Assembly (NCBI GenBank): GCA_963702445.1
Contig: CAVPCZ010000010.1
Coordinates: forward strand, 1 to 64,000
Length of the DNA: 64,000 nt
DNA from: CAVPCZ01 sp963702445
Lineage (GTDB): Bacteria; Bacteroidota; Ignavibacteria; UBA10030; UBA6906
Direction of reading: 5' to 3'
A program made the position numbers and the translations under genes. This document shows positions 1-10,056 of this stretch, one piece after another. Position 1 is the first letter of the stretch. Every line of letters starts with the position of its first letter. Below the pieces are notes generated by a model. It saw only the letters and a list, made by a program, of their open reading frames with translations. It was not told where the DNA came from and searched no databases.

Positions 1-274
1 AGATTTCTGGAAAATCAAGTAGTCCGGGTCGCCGAGTCTCTGTCCCTCATCAAGATTCCATCCGGGTGGAAATTGTCTCTTACACCATTTGAAGGTCTGA
101 TGGCGAGATCGATCCGGAAGGTCCCTATGTACAAGTGCATCCGGACCGGACTCCAGCTTGAACCATCCGGATTACCGATTGGTGAGATCAGAGTATTCCG
201 CCGGCGGGACGAAGCGCGTGAAGAAGAACTGCATGGTTGCCGGGCGGATCGTCATGAGTTGGTTCGCGCTTGCC
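1..274. other. Left edge, no supported gene
   Basis: I see no convincing gene here. A minus-strand frame stays open from about position 178 to the window edge, but it shows no motif I recognise and could be a chance frame or the 5' part of a gene that continues off the contig. The PPK2 stop codon lies at 275-277, so this stretch is downstream of that gene. No terminator-like hairpin was noticed. Confidence 0.4.
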
Positions 275-1079
275 CTAGTATATCTCCGGCACAAAGGTCT
301 GCTCTGTCATCGGTGGACGAACATACCCCATCGCTTTTTGTCGTGGAAGCAGAGTCGGCGCCTTGGGTGTGATGTCCTCGTGAGGAATGAGTTTCAACAA
401 ATGCTGAATGCAATTAAGTCGCGCGCGCTTCTTGTCATTGGCGTCCACAACATACCAGGGGCACTGCTTGATGTCGGTGTGAGCGAACATCTCATCCTTT
501 GCTTTTGAGATTCAACCCAGCGTGCACGCGATTCCAGATCCATCGGACTGAGTTTCCAGCGCTTCGTTGGATCTTCAATGCGCCCACGGAATCGCCGTTC
601 CTGTTCCTCGTCGCTGACGGAAAACCAATACTTTATCAAAATGATGCCATCGCGCACAAGCATGCGTTCGAATTCGGGACACGTGCGGAGAAATTCGGCA
701 TATTGCGCTTCCGTACAGAACCCCATCACCCTTTCTACGCCCGCTCTATTATACCAGCTGCGGTCATACAGAACCATTTCCCCGGCGCTCGGGAGGTTCG
801 CTATGTATCTCTCGAAGTACCACTGGGTCTTTTCCTTTTCAGTGGGTGTTCCCAGTGCGACGATCCGGCACACGCGCGGATTCATCCTCTGGGTAATCCG
901 TTTATCACTCCCCCTTTGCCCGCAGCATCGCGCCCTTCAAAGATCACCACAACCCGCAGCCCCTTCTCCACAATCCAGCCTTGAAGATTCACAAGTTCAG
1001 CCTGGAGCTTCGCGAGAGCCTTGTTGTATGTCTTCTTGTCGAGGTTCTTTCCGACTTCGGTTTCTTGGGCATTGTTCAT
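275..1079 (-). CDS. ppk2: Polyphosphate kinase 2 family protein, two frameshifts
   Basis: PPK2 transfers phosphate between polyphosphate and nucleotides in the cytoplasm. Reading three frames in turn gives a protein of about 268 residues, a usual PPK2 length. It carries the Walker A motif GRDAAGKGG at residues 49-57, a Walker B-type DRSWYNRAGVE, a KYWFSVSDEEQERRF segment, and a C-terminal segment with CPWYVV and RARLNCIQHLL. The start at 1079 (ATGAACAATGCC) gives a normal PPK2 N-terminus; the longer open frame upstream has no similarity. One base is missing near 885-895 (GGVI should continue into KRITQRMNP) and another near 500-505 (WVE should continue into SKAKDEMFAH). Both are simple one-base losses, so either the gene is broken or the sequence contains errors. 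Family assignment is firm; the subclass is not determined. Confidence 0.85.
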
Positions 1080-1549
1080 TCTCCGAACGTGCCACCTATG
1101 AGTGCCGCCGCATTTGATGCCTGATGGAAATGCGCAAATAGAATGCCTGATTATGGAGGGCGGGGATCCCCGAAAAGCAACCGAAATATCTGGTTCTGAA
1201 GGACAACCAGGCCAGACCCCGCCATTTTTCGCCAACTGGCTAATGCGGTGCTGGTCATGAAATCCTTCCCCCGACGACGAAAAAGGGGAGTCTTTGGGTG
1301 TTGGCAGAGCATAGGGTCCTGTCTTCATCGAGGTGAAGTTGTGTGTGTGATTTGAAAAGTGAGAGGCAAAACAAGAGGAGAGATTTGAGCCTTTCGCCTT
1401 TTTGTCCTGTTCAGTAGCACAAAAGAAAGGAGCGATGTCAAATTGCTTCGCTATTTTGTGCGCGGAGGAAGTGTTGAAGAGGCACAGCCGTAGCCGAACC
1501 CGGAGCACTTGGACTTGACATTGTATCCGTAATGTGATGCACTTCTACT
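1080..1549. other. Intergenic region between divergent PPK2 and toxin-antitoxin genes
   Basis: This stretch of about 470 bases separates the minus-strand PPK2 gene from the plus-strand toxin gene. The PPK2 frame stays open upstream to about 1508, but that translation has no family similarity. A perfect TTGACA lies at 1515-1520, but no good -10 hexamer sits 16-18 bases downstream, so I do not call a promoter. No RNA gene was recognised. Confidence 0.4.
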
Positions 1550-1818
1550 GTGAATATCATTTGGGATGAGGACAAAAGCGCCAAGCTCAAAGCCGGGCGG
1601 GGGATCTCTCTCGATGAGATTGCTACACTGATTCTACAAAAACAATACGTCGATGTTGTGAAACACCCCAAGCACTTTGGGCAGTGGATGTTTATCCTGC
1701 CGATTAATGCGTACATTCACGTGGTACCCTTTTTACTCGACAGTAACGCTACGTTGTTCTCAAGACAGCGTTCCCCAGCCGCAAGTTTCATAAGAGATAT
1801 GGAGCGTCGCAGACATGA
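1550..1818 (+). CDS. BrnT/DUF4258-like toxin, one frameshift
   Basis: This is the likely toxin of a type II toxin-antitoxin pair, acting in the cytoplasm. The GTG at 1550 opens a protein of about 90 residues beginning MNIIWDEDKSAKLKAGRGIS, followed by the GQWMFILPINAYIHVVPF strand region typical of small ribonuclease-like toxins of the BrnT/DUF4258 type. The open frame loses similarity at about 1765. Restoring one missing base in TTGTTC-TCAAG gives TLFLKTAFPSRKFHKRYG and a TGA at 1816-1818, which overlaps the ATG of the antitoxin (ATGA). Translational coupling at this overlap fits a TA operon. The frameshift may inactivate the toxin or be a sequence error. The exact toxin family is inferred from sequence character and gene order. 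Confidence 0.65.
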
Positions 1819-2114
1819 AAGTGAAACTGGACAAATACGAGCGCGAAATCGAACGAGAGGCCGCTTCCTATCGATCGATCTCGAAACAGGAACGCGCCAA
1901 ACTTGAAGGAATGCTCGACAAAATCCGAAAAACCCGCAATGTGAATATCCGGATTTCGGAAGCGGTTCTCGAACAATTGAAGCGGCGGTCCCAGGAAGAA
2001 GGCATCCCATATCAGACCCTAATCTCCAGTATCCTGCACAAGTTCGTGACCGATCGACTAGTCGACGAGAAGTCTATCCGTCGGTCGATGCAATTGCTCT
2101 CCTCTGCACGATAA
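1815..2114 (+). CDS. CopG/BrnA-like antitoxin
   Basis: A 99-residue protein that should bind and neutralise the upstream toxin and autoregulate the pair. A charged N-terminus (KLDKYEREIEREAASY) is followed by VNIRISEAVLEQLKRRSQEEG and IPYQTLISSILHKFVTDRLVD, the ribbon-helix-helix arrangement of CopG-type antitoxins that begins with I-R-I and ends with the Y-Q-T-L-I helix. The start at 1815 overlaps the reconstructed toxin stop by four bases. The frame is intact, unlike that of the toxin. A possible third gene begins 16 bases downstream, but it is unrelated. Confidence 0.75.
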   Translation: MKVKLDKYEREIEREAASYRSISKQERAKLEGMLDKIRKTRNVNIRISEAVLEQLKRRSQEEGIPYQTLISSILHKFVTDRLVDEKSIRRSMQLLSSAR

Positions 2115-2130
2115 CCCACGAGGAAGAAAC

Positions 2131-2632
2131 GTGAAGCCCTACAAGTGGCGAAATTGTCCCTCTGTTGGGGGGATCGTCCACGGGGGGGGCATGACGTGGT
2201 CTCTCCTGTTCTGCTTGATTGCGTCCGCGACACTTTTGAGCGGCTGCAAGGAGTCGACAAGTCCAGATGATGGGTCCGTCAAGGCCGCGTACGTGCATAC
2301 AAGGGCGAGCTGGGCCCCTGATGGAAGGACGATCGCGTTCCGCGGCGAATTCAACGGCGTGACAGGGATCTGTCTCGTTGACAGCTCTGGCGCCAACCGC
2401 CGGCTGCTTCTTGCGGGTGAGGGGGTGGGATTCACATGGTCACCCGATTCGCGCTGGCTCGCCTTCTCTGCTGCGGGGACGCTCTACAAGACTCACGGAA
2501 GACGGAGCTGATTATCCGGCATGGGGCCCGGATGGCGTCACGATCGTTTACACGCGCACCGCTGAAGGAGACGGGTTGCTTTGGTTGATGCGGTGTGACG
2601 GTTCAGGGAGAAGACGGCTCACATCTCTTTAA
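2131..2632 (+). pseudogene. PD40/TolB-type propeller lipoprotein, frameshifted and short
   Basis: The GTG at 2131, preceded by GAGGAAG, opens a lipoprotein: a hydrophobic segment ends in the lipobox LLSGC, so the mature protein would sit in the membrane facing the periplasm. PD40-type blades follow (ASWAPDGRTIAFRGE, FTWSPDSRWLAFSA), then after a frameshift near 2485 the frame continues as DYPAWGPDGVTIVYTRT and stops at 2632. About 165 residues make only three blades, fewer than the six or seven of a full TolB-type propeller, so the gene looks truncated. The alternative start ATG at 2191 would remove a charged leader. Its partner is unknown. Confidence 0.55.
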
Positions 2633-2802
2633 CACGAGAGGACGCGACGAGGAAGCGCAGCATGCTCACTGAATTCCACAGAGGGAATGTTGTAGGATTC
2701 GGGTCTTGTCATCTTTCTCGAGGAGGGGTCACCACAAGGGCTTCCTGGCCTAGATCAACCACCCATCGTCATCTATCCAAGAGGAACCAGCGTGGGTTCC
2801 CC

Positions 2803-5230
2803 TTGATCGGTAAGACGGTTTCCCACTATAAGATCCTCGAGCTCCTCGGCGGCGGGGGGATGGGAGTCGTCTACAAGGCCGAAGACACCCGCCTCAAGCG
2901 TACCGTCGCCCTGAAGTTTCTTCCCCTGCACTCACCCGCGATCCCGACGCCAAAGAACGATTCATCCACGAGGCCCAGGCCGCCTCCGCCCTCGATCATC
3001 CCAACATCTGCGTCGTCCACGACATTGACGAGACTGACGACGGGCAGATGTTCATCGCATGGCCTGCCATCGATGGGGAGACTCTCAAGAAGAAGATCGA
3101 GCGAGGGCCTCTGAAGATCGACCAGGCTGTTGACATCGTCATCCAAGTGGCACAGGGACTTGCCAGAGGCTCACGAGCACGGCATCGTGCATCGCGACAT
3201 CAAGCCGGCCAACATCATGATCACGTCTGACGGCGTGGCCAAGATCGTCGATTTCGGGCTGGCAAAGCTGAGGGGTCGGACGATGCTGACCAAGACCGGC
3301 TCCACCCTCGGGACGGCGGCCTACATGTCCCCGGAGCAGGCCCGGGGGAGAGCCGTTGACCATCGGACAGATATCTGGTCGCTGGGTGTGGTGATGTACG
3401 AGATGCTCACCGGCCGGCTTCCGTTCAAAAGTGATTATGAACAGGCGGTGATATACCGGATCTTGAACGGAAGAGCCGGAATTCGTAACAAAGATCCGGC
3501 CGGAGGTCCCGGCACAGCTCGATCGCATCATCGAACGGGCACTGGCGAAAGATCCTGTACGCCGTTACCAGACTGTTCGTGAGCTTTGTGCCGATCTTGA
3601 AGCCGTATCGGCAGATTGCTCCGAGGGACACCGGCATAAAGCGATCTTTGGCCGCCTGGGAAGACGGCAGAGGAAGAACCTGGCGAGGGTTCTTTCCGTG
3701 TCGGTCGCCCTGATCGCCGTCATCGTGTATTTCCTGACGCGGCCGGTCCCCGGCCAGGGACCGGTCTCCATTGTGCTCCTGCCGCTTGAAAATATCACCG
3801 AAGACAAAGGCCAGGAATGGTTCACCGACGGGATGACCGATGCACTGATAACAAACCTGGCCCGCATCAGCGGCCTGCGCGTAACCCAGAGATCATCCGC
3901 GATGAAGTACAGGGGAGCCAACAAATCCGCATCCAGATCGCCTCTGAACTCGGAGTGTCGTACGTTCTGGAAGGGTCGGTGCTCCGATTGCGAACCGTGT
4001 AAAGATCACGATCCGGCTTATTGATGCGTTGACCAACAAGTATCTCTGGGCGGAGGAATACTCACGCGACTTCAAGGAACTCCTGGCCTTGCAGGGAGAA
4101 GTCGCGAAGGCGGTCGCCAATCAGGTTCAGGTAAAGCTCACCCGGGAGGAACAAAACCTCCTTACACAGGAAAAGACTGTCGACCCCAAGGCCTACGAAG
4201 CCTATTTGAAGGGCAATTTCTTCTAATACAAGCTCACCCGGGAGGGGATCGGAATGGCCCTGCAATACTACGAACTCGCGGCCCAGATCGATCGACGTAT
4301 GCTCCCGCCTATGCCGGCATCGCTCTGGTTCGTCGGGGCGGGCGCAAATGGGCTACATACCGATGAGCGTCGCCGCCAGGGAGGGCGAGTGGGCAGAAGG
4401 AAGGCGCTTGCACTGGATTCCTCGATTGCGGAGGTGCACTACATGGTCGGCGTCCGGAGGGCCTGGCTGGATTGGAACTGGGATGGTGCGATGCGATCCT
4501 TGAGAAAAACTATCGAGCTCAAGCCAAACATGGTGGAGGCGCACGCCTACTTTCTCATCTGCTGTTCATCCTCAGCCGTCCTGATGAGGCGATGCAGCAG
4601 ATTGAGGAGGCATTGAAGCTGGATCCGCTTAATTCTTTGATTCAGAGTCTGTACGCCATGGATCTCATGTATGCCCGCCGGTATGACGAGGTCATACGGC
4701 TGATGCGAAAGACGTTGGAGGCCAGCCCCATGGAGCCGATCGCATTGTCCACCATTCGCTCTGCCTACCACCAGAAGAAGATGTACGACGAGGCGCTTGA
4801 GGCGTGGAGGCTCTCGTTCGAGGCGAGGGGGGATCACGAGGCCATCCAGGCTCTCGACCGCGGGCGCGCCGAAGGGGGATACTCCGGAGCATTGCGGAAC
4901 GTGGCAGAGATGCTCATCGAGCGATTCCGGACGTCCTTTGTAACCCCATGGCAGGTGGCCACGCTCTACACGCGGGCCGGGATGAAGGAGGAAGCCCTCG
5001 ACTGGTTCGAGAAGGCGTACGATTCGCACGACCCGAACATGCCGTATCTCAGCGTTGATCCCATCTTTGATGAGTTGCGCTCCCACCCACGCTTCGAGGC
5101 CATTCTGAAGAGAATGGGCTGGTACCGTAATCGGGAACCTTCCCCCGTTCGGAAAATCCTCCCCGGCTCGATTGTCAATGAGTTATATCTCGAGAAACCG
5201 CTGTTGGCGGTGCTTGATTCTTCCACCTGA
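2803..5230 (+). pseudogene. Ser/Thr protein kinase - TolB/FlgO-like - TPR protein, decayed
   Basis: The fragments in order match one known architecture. They are a kinase domain (GGGGMGVVYKAED glycine loop, HRDIKPANI catalytic loop, DFGLAKL, GTAAYMSPEQARG, DIWSLGVVMYEML), one membrane helix near 3700-3740 (VALIAVIVYFL), a TolB/FlgO-like domain (VLLPLENITED, DGMTDALITNLARI), and TPR repeats to 5230. The TTG at 2803 gives LIGKTVSHYKIL, a usual beginning for this family. At least five frame changes and an in-frame TAA at 4224-4226 (KGNFF-stop-YKLTREG) interrupt it, and the stop cannot be explained by one missing base. The intact protein would have been an inner-membrane kinase of about 800 residues. 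I call it a pseudogene; some frameshifts may still be sequence errors. Confidence 0.8.
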
Positions 5231-5280
5231 ATTGCGTATCAGCCGGAATGTTCTGAGGTGTCATCAGAAAGGCGGGTAGA

Positions 5281-5580
5281 ATGGTAGTCCTGCGATTCGA
5301 TGTCAATGATGAAGCGCTCCGCCGGGCGTTTTTCGACCACATGCTTCTCGATGCGGCAGCAGGTACTGGCGTCGATGACTCGCCTCGCTGGGGAGCCATG
5401 AGTGCTCAGCATATGCTCGAACACCTCCAGTGCAGATGCAGATCGTTCTTGGAGCGAGGCCTACTTTTCGACGAAGACCGGACGGCAATATTATCAGACC
5501 CATTCTCTCCTTTACGCTTGTTGCCTGACCGAGATAGCATCGATGTGGAGAAAATATCCCCGGTTGATGCCGATGGATGA
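5281..5580 (+). CDS. DinB/DUF1569-like small protein or fragment
   Basis: A 99-residue open frame starts at ATG 5281. The segment SPRWGAMSAQHMLEHLQ resembles the conserved helix of DinB-like/DUF1569 proteins, where a histidine in a xWGxMxxxQMxEHL pattern is a metal ligand. The length is below the roughly 150 residues usual for that fold, and no second histidine cluster is visible, so it may be a truncated copy. It lies 50 bases after the decayed kinase gene in a damaged region. No function is claimed. Confidence 0.3.
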   Translation: MVVLRFDVNDEALRRAFFDHMLLDAAAGTGVDDSPRWGAMSAQHMLEHLQCRCRSFLERGLLFDEDRTAILSDPFSPLRLLPDRDSIDVEKISPVDADG

Positions 5581-6602
5581 GCAGAGGAAACCTGTTAACG
5601 AGCGTGGAGCGGGTGGGAGTGAACGGAAGGTGCGTGGCGGGCCAGGATGCAACCGCGCTGGGTCACGCGTGCTTTGGGTCACGCGCGCTTATTCCTCGGG
5701 TTGACTTTCCCCCCGACAGCCTGTACATTCAAAAGTAGTGCTCGTCCCCCCAACATCCAGCACACCAGGCACTGCCATGACAACGGTCCGGATATTCGCA
5801 GCCACCATCGCACTCCTCTTCCTCCGTCCGACTATTCTCGAGGCACAATGGGTCCGAAAGGGCCGGGACCGGAGGGCGCGCACGCAAACGATTTCCTTGT
5901 TCGCGGTTTGTCGCTCTTCCTGGCAACAGACTACGCGGGAATCTACAGATCAAATGACAGCGGACGAACCTGGATGCCCATGAACATTGGCCTCGGGAAC
6001 CGGGACGTCACCGGCTTGGCAAACCACGGAACAGACATCTTCGCCGCAACGCTGATGTCCATCTATCGCTCCACGGACGGCGGATCGACATGGGGCTATT
6101 CAGCCGTACCCAGTCTCAACCGGGCGATATACGACATGGCATCGGCGGGGGGCAACGTCTTTGCCGCTACAGACGTCGGGGTTTTCAGGAGCACGGACAG
6201 CGGGGTCAGCTGGGACTCCGCGAATGCCGGCCTCCCCAGTCGTGATATCAACGTTTTTCTGAAACATGGCGACACCCTCTTCGCCGGAACTTCGTCGGGC
6301 GTGTGCCATACGACCAACGGGGGGACGAACTGGGTAACCGACACCGTCGGTCTCACCAACGAAATATGTCAAGTCCCTTCTTGTTGCCGGCACGATTCTC
6401 TTTGCGGGGACGAGCAGCGGGTTGTTCCGATCGACGGACGGCGGAGCGGCATGGACCGACGTCAGTACCGGTATGATCTATCGCACAATTAATGCCCTGC
6501 AAGCCCAGGGAGGGACACTCTTCGCCGGTTCGCAGGCGGGTGGCGTGTACCGGAGCACCGACAACGGGGAGCATTGGGCACAGTCGAATCAGGGCCTGTC
6601 AC

Positions 6603-8563
6603 ATCTAGCCTAAGTTCGACAGTTGTGTCGAGAAAATGGTGATTCTGTTTTGCAAAGGGCACTTTCTCGAAAAGTTTGCCCTACATTTTGTGCTTCATCT
6701 GGAGTCTGAGCGGTGGCGCAAGATCGAGCCTCCGCAGGAGGATCGCCAGATGTGGTTCCGGTTTCAAAACGCAGCGGAGCCGGATCTGACTCCCGTTCTT
6801 GGTTGGTAACACGACATCAGCCATGTTGAGTTTCTTGATCTCTTCGATTATGGTCCGCGGCTCGTTGCCGAGGCCGGCTCGCTTGGCCATCTGGCCGAGA
6901 CACTTCCAGAGGACGTACGCGAGAAAGCAGACCATGATGTGCGCTTGGACGCGGTCCTCCCGCTGATGCCAGATGGGCCGGACTTCAAATCCTGTTTGTG
7001 GATGCGGAAGGCGGCCTCGGCATCAGTTAGCTGGATGTACGCGGTCCACAGATCTTCAGGCGCCCAATCGCTGATGTTGGTCCGCAAGGAGATAACAGCC
7101 CTCGCTCAAGCGGGCCCACTCACTATGGGCCTTGATGAGCCTCCAGCGGAGCGTGACACGCTCGCCATGTTCTTTGACAGTAATCTTGAAAAGCGGAGCA
7201 GCCCGGCTGTAGCGCTCAAGCAAGCGGCCGATCCTTCGCTCGGCCACACGGACGTCCTTGATGCGGCCTGAGGCGCAACTCTTCTTGATGCGCTCCAAGC
7301 CTTCCTCCAGGTGTTCGATGAAGCGGTCATGCATCGCCTGCTCTTTTTGTTGCCGGGCGGCACTCCGGCAGAGGATGAATGTTTCGTCAGTGCCGTCGGG
7401 CGATGGACAGAGTTGACCTCGAGCCCCTCGTGGACCAGGGTCCAGTCTTTGCCGAGAAGCTGCTGCTCGAACTTCTTGAGTTGGTTCTTGGGTGTTCCAA
7501 TAATATATGGCGGCGTTCCTCGGCCAAGAGTTCAAGATTGTCTTCGGAGGCCATGCCTCTATCCATGATCCAAACGCGGTCGCTCTTGCCGTAGAGCGCC
7601 TCCATCTTTTCAATGATAATCTCCACAGTTCTCGAGTCGTGCCGATTGCCCTCGAAAACCTCGTAGCCCAAGGGGATTCCTTCCTTGGTGACGACGAGAC
7701 CAATGCAGACTTGTTTACAGTCGGGGCGGCTATCGCGTGAGTAGCCGCGCTTGGCCTGGGGGTTGCGTGCTTCCTCGCCCTCGAAGTAGGTGGACGTAAC
7801 GTCATAGAGCAAGATGTCGTACTTGATGGCGAACAGTTCGCCGAGCCGCTCTTTCAAATACTGTTGAACCGTGTCTTTGTGCTCCAACAACCGGTCGAGC
7901 GCACGGTAGAGGCGGTTCGCATGGATCTCCTCATCCGGCACACCGAGAAGATCAGAGAGCGCACTATTCTCATAAAAGTGTTCAGCTATGTGCAGCTCGC
8001 TCGAAGGCTCGCAAAAACGTGAAACGATCAGGACCTCGGCCAGACGCGCCCAAGGAATCTTTGGGTGAATGTCCGGCATGAGGCGATCAAAGAGTTCACC
8101 CAGACCGAGCTTCCTGATGAGTTCCAGGGCGAGCCAGACGTCGCCAAAGCGGCGGCCACGCTCCAGGTGCACTCTCGTGGTATCGACCTCGACCCACTCC
8201 GCCCGAGGCGGCTCGTCGAAGAGCGAGCCCTGAACTCCGGGATGTCCCTGGACAGCTTGCTCGATACCGAGTCGACCTGCCTCGTCCATGTCGCCCAGGT
8301 ACGACGGACGCGGTGACGCGGACCACGCTCCGTCCGAACTGATTCGACGAGCGCCCAATAGTTGTGACGCTTGCCGTCCTTGTTGATTGAAATCTTGCGG
8401 AGAAACATGCGACCAATATACAACACCGCACCGGCCGCCCGCAAGGGGGTAGGTTTTCACTACACGGCACTTTGACGGAAAACCGCCTGAGATTTATTGC
8501 ATTGGCCGACTTCGTGTACAAAATGACTAAAAATAGTTTACAACTGTCGAACCTGGGCTAAAC
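6603..8563 (-). mobile_element. IS1634-like insertion sequence with inverted repeats and 5-bp target duplication
   Basis: The element is 1,961 bases and inserted in the propeller gene. The terminal inverted repeats match over 24 bases with four differences, all transitions. The inner part, 6614-6626 on the left and 8540-8552 on the right (GTTCGACAGTTGT and its complement), is perfect. The direct repeat GTCAC flanks it at 6598-6602 and 8564-8568. One transposase gene on the minus strand fills most of the element. Family assignment comes from the transposase; the length and short duplication agree with IS1634 relatives. Confidence 0.85.
6681..8408 (-). pseudogene. IS1634-family transposase, several frameshifts
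   Basis: The protein starts at ATG 8408 (MFLRKISINKDGKRHNYWAL, a typical N-terminus for this family) and runs to 6681, about 575 residues if the frames are joined. The segment KYDILLYDVTSTYFEG carries the first catalytic Asp and DRVWIMDRGMAS the second; FKITVKEHGERVTLRW and WTAYIQLTDAEAAFRIHKQDL lie further on. At least four frame changes (near 8300, 7480, 7080 and 6930) break it, so this copy should not transpose unless the frameshifts are sequence errors. It reads opposite to the interrupted host gene. Confidence 0.85.
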
Positions 8564-9814
8564 GTCACCTGTCTGCAGGGACATGGTTAGGGACTCTTCG
8601 CAGGAACGGATCGGGGAAGCATGTATGTCTCTTCCGACGGCGGCATGACCTGGGTTGCGCGAAACACCGGCATCGTCAACACCACACCCCCTTTGCATTT
8701 GCCTGGCAGGGGGGAAGAATCCTCTGTGGCACCTACGGGAATGGCGTGTTCCGCTCAATTGACGCAGGTGCCACGTGGACCCCAAAGAACTCCGGACTTG
8801 CACAGCTTGATGTGTATTCGCTTTGCGCCACCGGCGGGACACTCTTCGCAGGTACTGGCGGCAAAGGCGTCTTCGTGTCCACGGATAGCGGCGCAACGTG
8901 GACGCCCAGCACCACCGGGATGGGAGACCAAACAGTCTACGCGTTGCTGCAGACAGATTCAGCGCTCTTTGCGAGTACGAACACCAGCGTCTACGTCTCC
9001 ACGAACAATGGCGCGGTCTGGACTGCAACGGAAGACCGGTCTGCCAACGACGGCAATCCGCTGTCTCCTTCTGCTGGACACAGCGGTCGTCGCAGGGACC
9101 TCGCAGGGGGTCTACGTCACTACTGATCGTGGACAAACGTGGGTAGCCCGAAAGACCGGGTTAACTACCTCCGATGTCCGATCCGTTGTCCGCCGTGGTT
9201 CAACGCTCATGGCCGCCACCTACGGAGGTGGCACCTTTGTCAGCACGGACCTTGGAGAATCATGGACCGTAGCGAAGACAGGCCTCGGTGGCGATTATGT
9301 CGCAAGTCTCGCCGTCGTGGGAACCAACATCTTTGCCGGCATCTCCGGCACCGGCGCGATCTTCAGAACAACGGACGATGGAAATTCCTGGACGGGAGTG
9401 TATACCGGGATGAATTTCTACGCGTTTGTGCAGGTTCTCGCTGCCGGACCGACACATCTTTATGCTGGTCCGCAGGGGCTTGCCGTGTGGCGGCGGCCTC
9501 TGGCAGACGTCGTCGTGGCGATCCCGTCGTCCGTACAGGGCTCGCCCGAACCGTTCCTTCTTGAGCAAAACTACCCTAACCCATTCAATCCGTCTACAGC
9601 TGTCCGTTACCAGTTGCCGGCGGCCGGCCACGTCAAGCTCGCGGTCTATGATGTGCTCGGCCGCGAAGTGGCGATGCTCGTGAGCGAAAACAAGGGGCGG
9701 GAGCCCACACGGTCAAGTTCGATGCCTCCGGGCTGCCAAGCGGCATCTACCTGTACAGGCTAAGTGCGGTGAAGTTTAGTCAGACGAGGAAGATGATCGT
9801 CTTACGATAGTGCG

Positions 9815-10050
9815 GTCCCGTTCGTTGCCCTCTGGGCACTCATGGTGGTGATGGTCCAGGTGCGCATCTTCATCCCGTTTCACGATTGCTGCCACGGTTC
9901 ACTCTCTGGCACGCCACGGGCGAAAAGGATCCTCGGATATGTCACCGGCATCCTGACCCTCGTCACGCCCTCCGCGTAACGACCGAGTCGACACACCACC
10001 TGATTCCTGGCGGCTGCACCGGTACAAGTGAAGGCTTCATCTCCAACGGG
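9815..10050 (+). pseudogene. Fatty-acid desaturase remnant
   Basis: Between the propeller stop and the 3' end of the serine hydrolase gene, one plus-strand frame reads FVALWALMVVMVQVRIFIPF then HDCCHGSLSGTPRAKRILGY and VTGILTL. The HDCCH box followed by a small-residue loop and LGxVxGxLTLTP is the first histidine box of membrane fatty-acid desaturases. A frame change near 9977 then allows STHHLIPGG, which could be a damaged second box. There is no start codon region, no third histidine box and no C-terminus, so it is a fragment of a gene usually over 300 residues long. Confidence 0.5.
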
Positions 10051-10056
10051 GCATCG

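Larger units (their letters stand above)
5777..9810 (+). pseudogene. Exported Asp-box (BNR) beta-propeller protein split by an IS element
   Basis: The ATG at 5777 starts a signal peptide (MTTVRIFAATIALLFLRP, then EAQW). At least twelve Asp-box repeats follow (YRSNDSGRTW, YRSTDGGSTW, FRSTDSGVSW, YRSTDNGEHW before the insertion; YVSSDGGMTW, FVSTDSGATW, YVTTDRGQTW, FRTTDDGNSW after it). The C-terminus is a T9SS-type sorting module (EQNYPNPFNPSTAVRYQL, YDVLGREVA, SGIYLYRL, TRKMIVLR) ending at TAG 9808-9810. An IS1634-like element at 6603-8563 interrupts the gene between two repeats, and several one-base frameshifts affect both halves. Removing the IS and one target copy would leave a protein of roughly 690 residues. 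The intact protein would be a surface or secreted propeller of unknown ligand. Confidence 0.85.

Noticed and set aside
882..1508. The full 208-residue minus-strand frame read as one protein
   Set aside because: Only the part from residue 144 onward (MNNAQETEV...) resembles PPK2; the upstream translation has no domain character and is probably untranslated leader.
1515..1543. sigma70 promoter for the toxin-antitoxin pair
   Set aside because: TTGACA is perfect, but the sequence 17 bases downstream is TGCACT, a poor -10, so no promoter is called.
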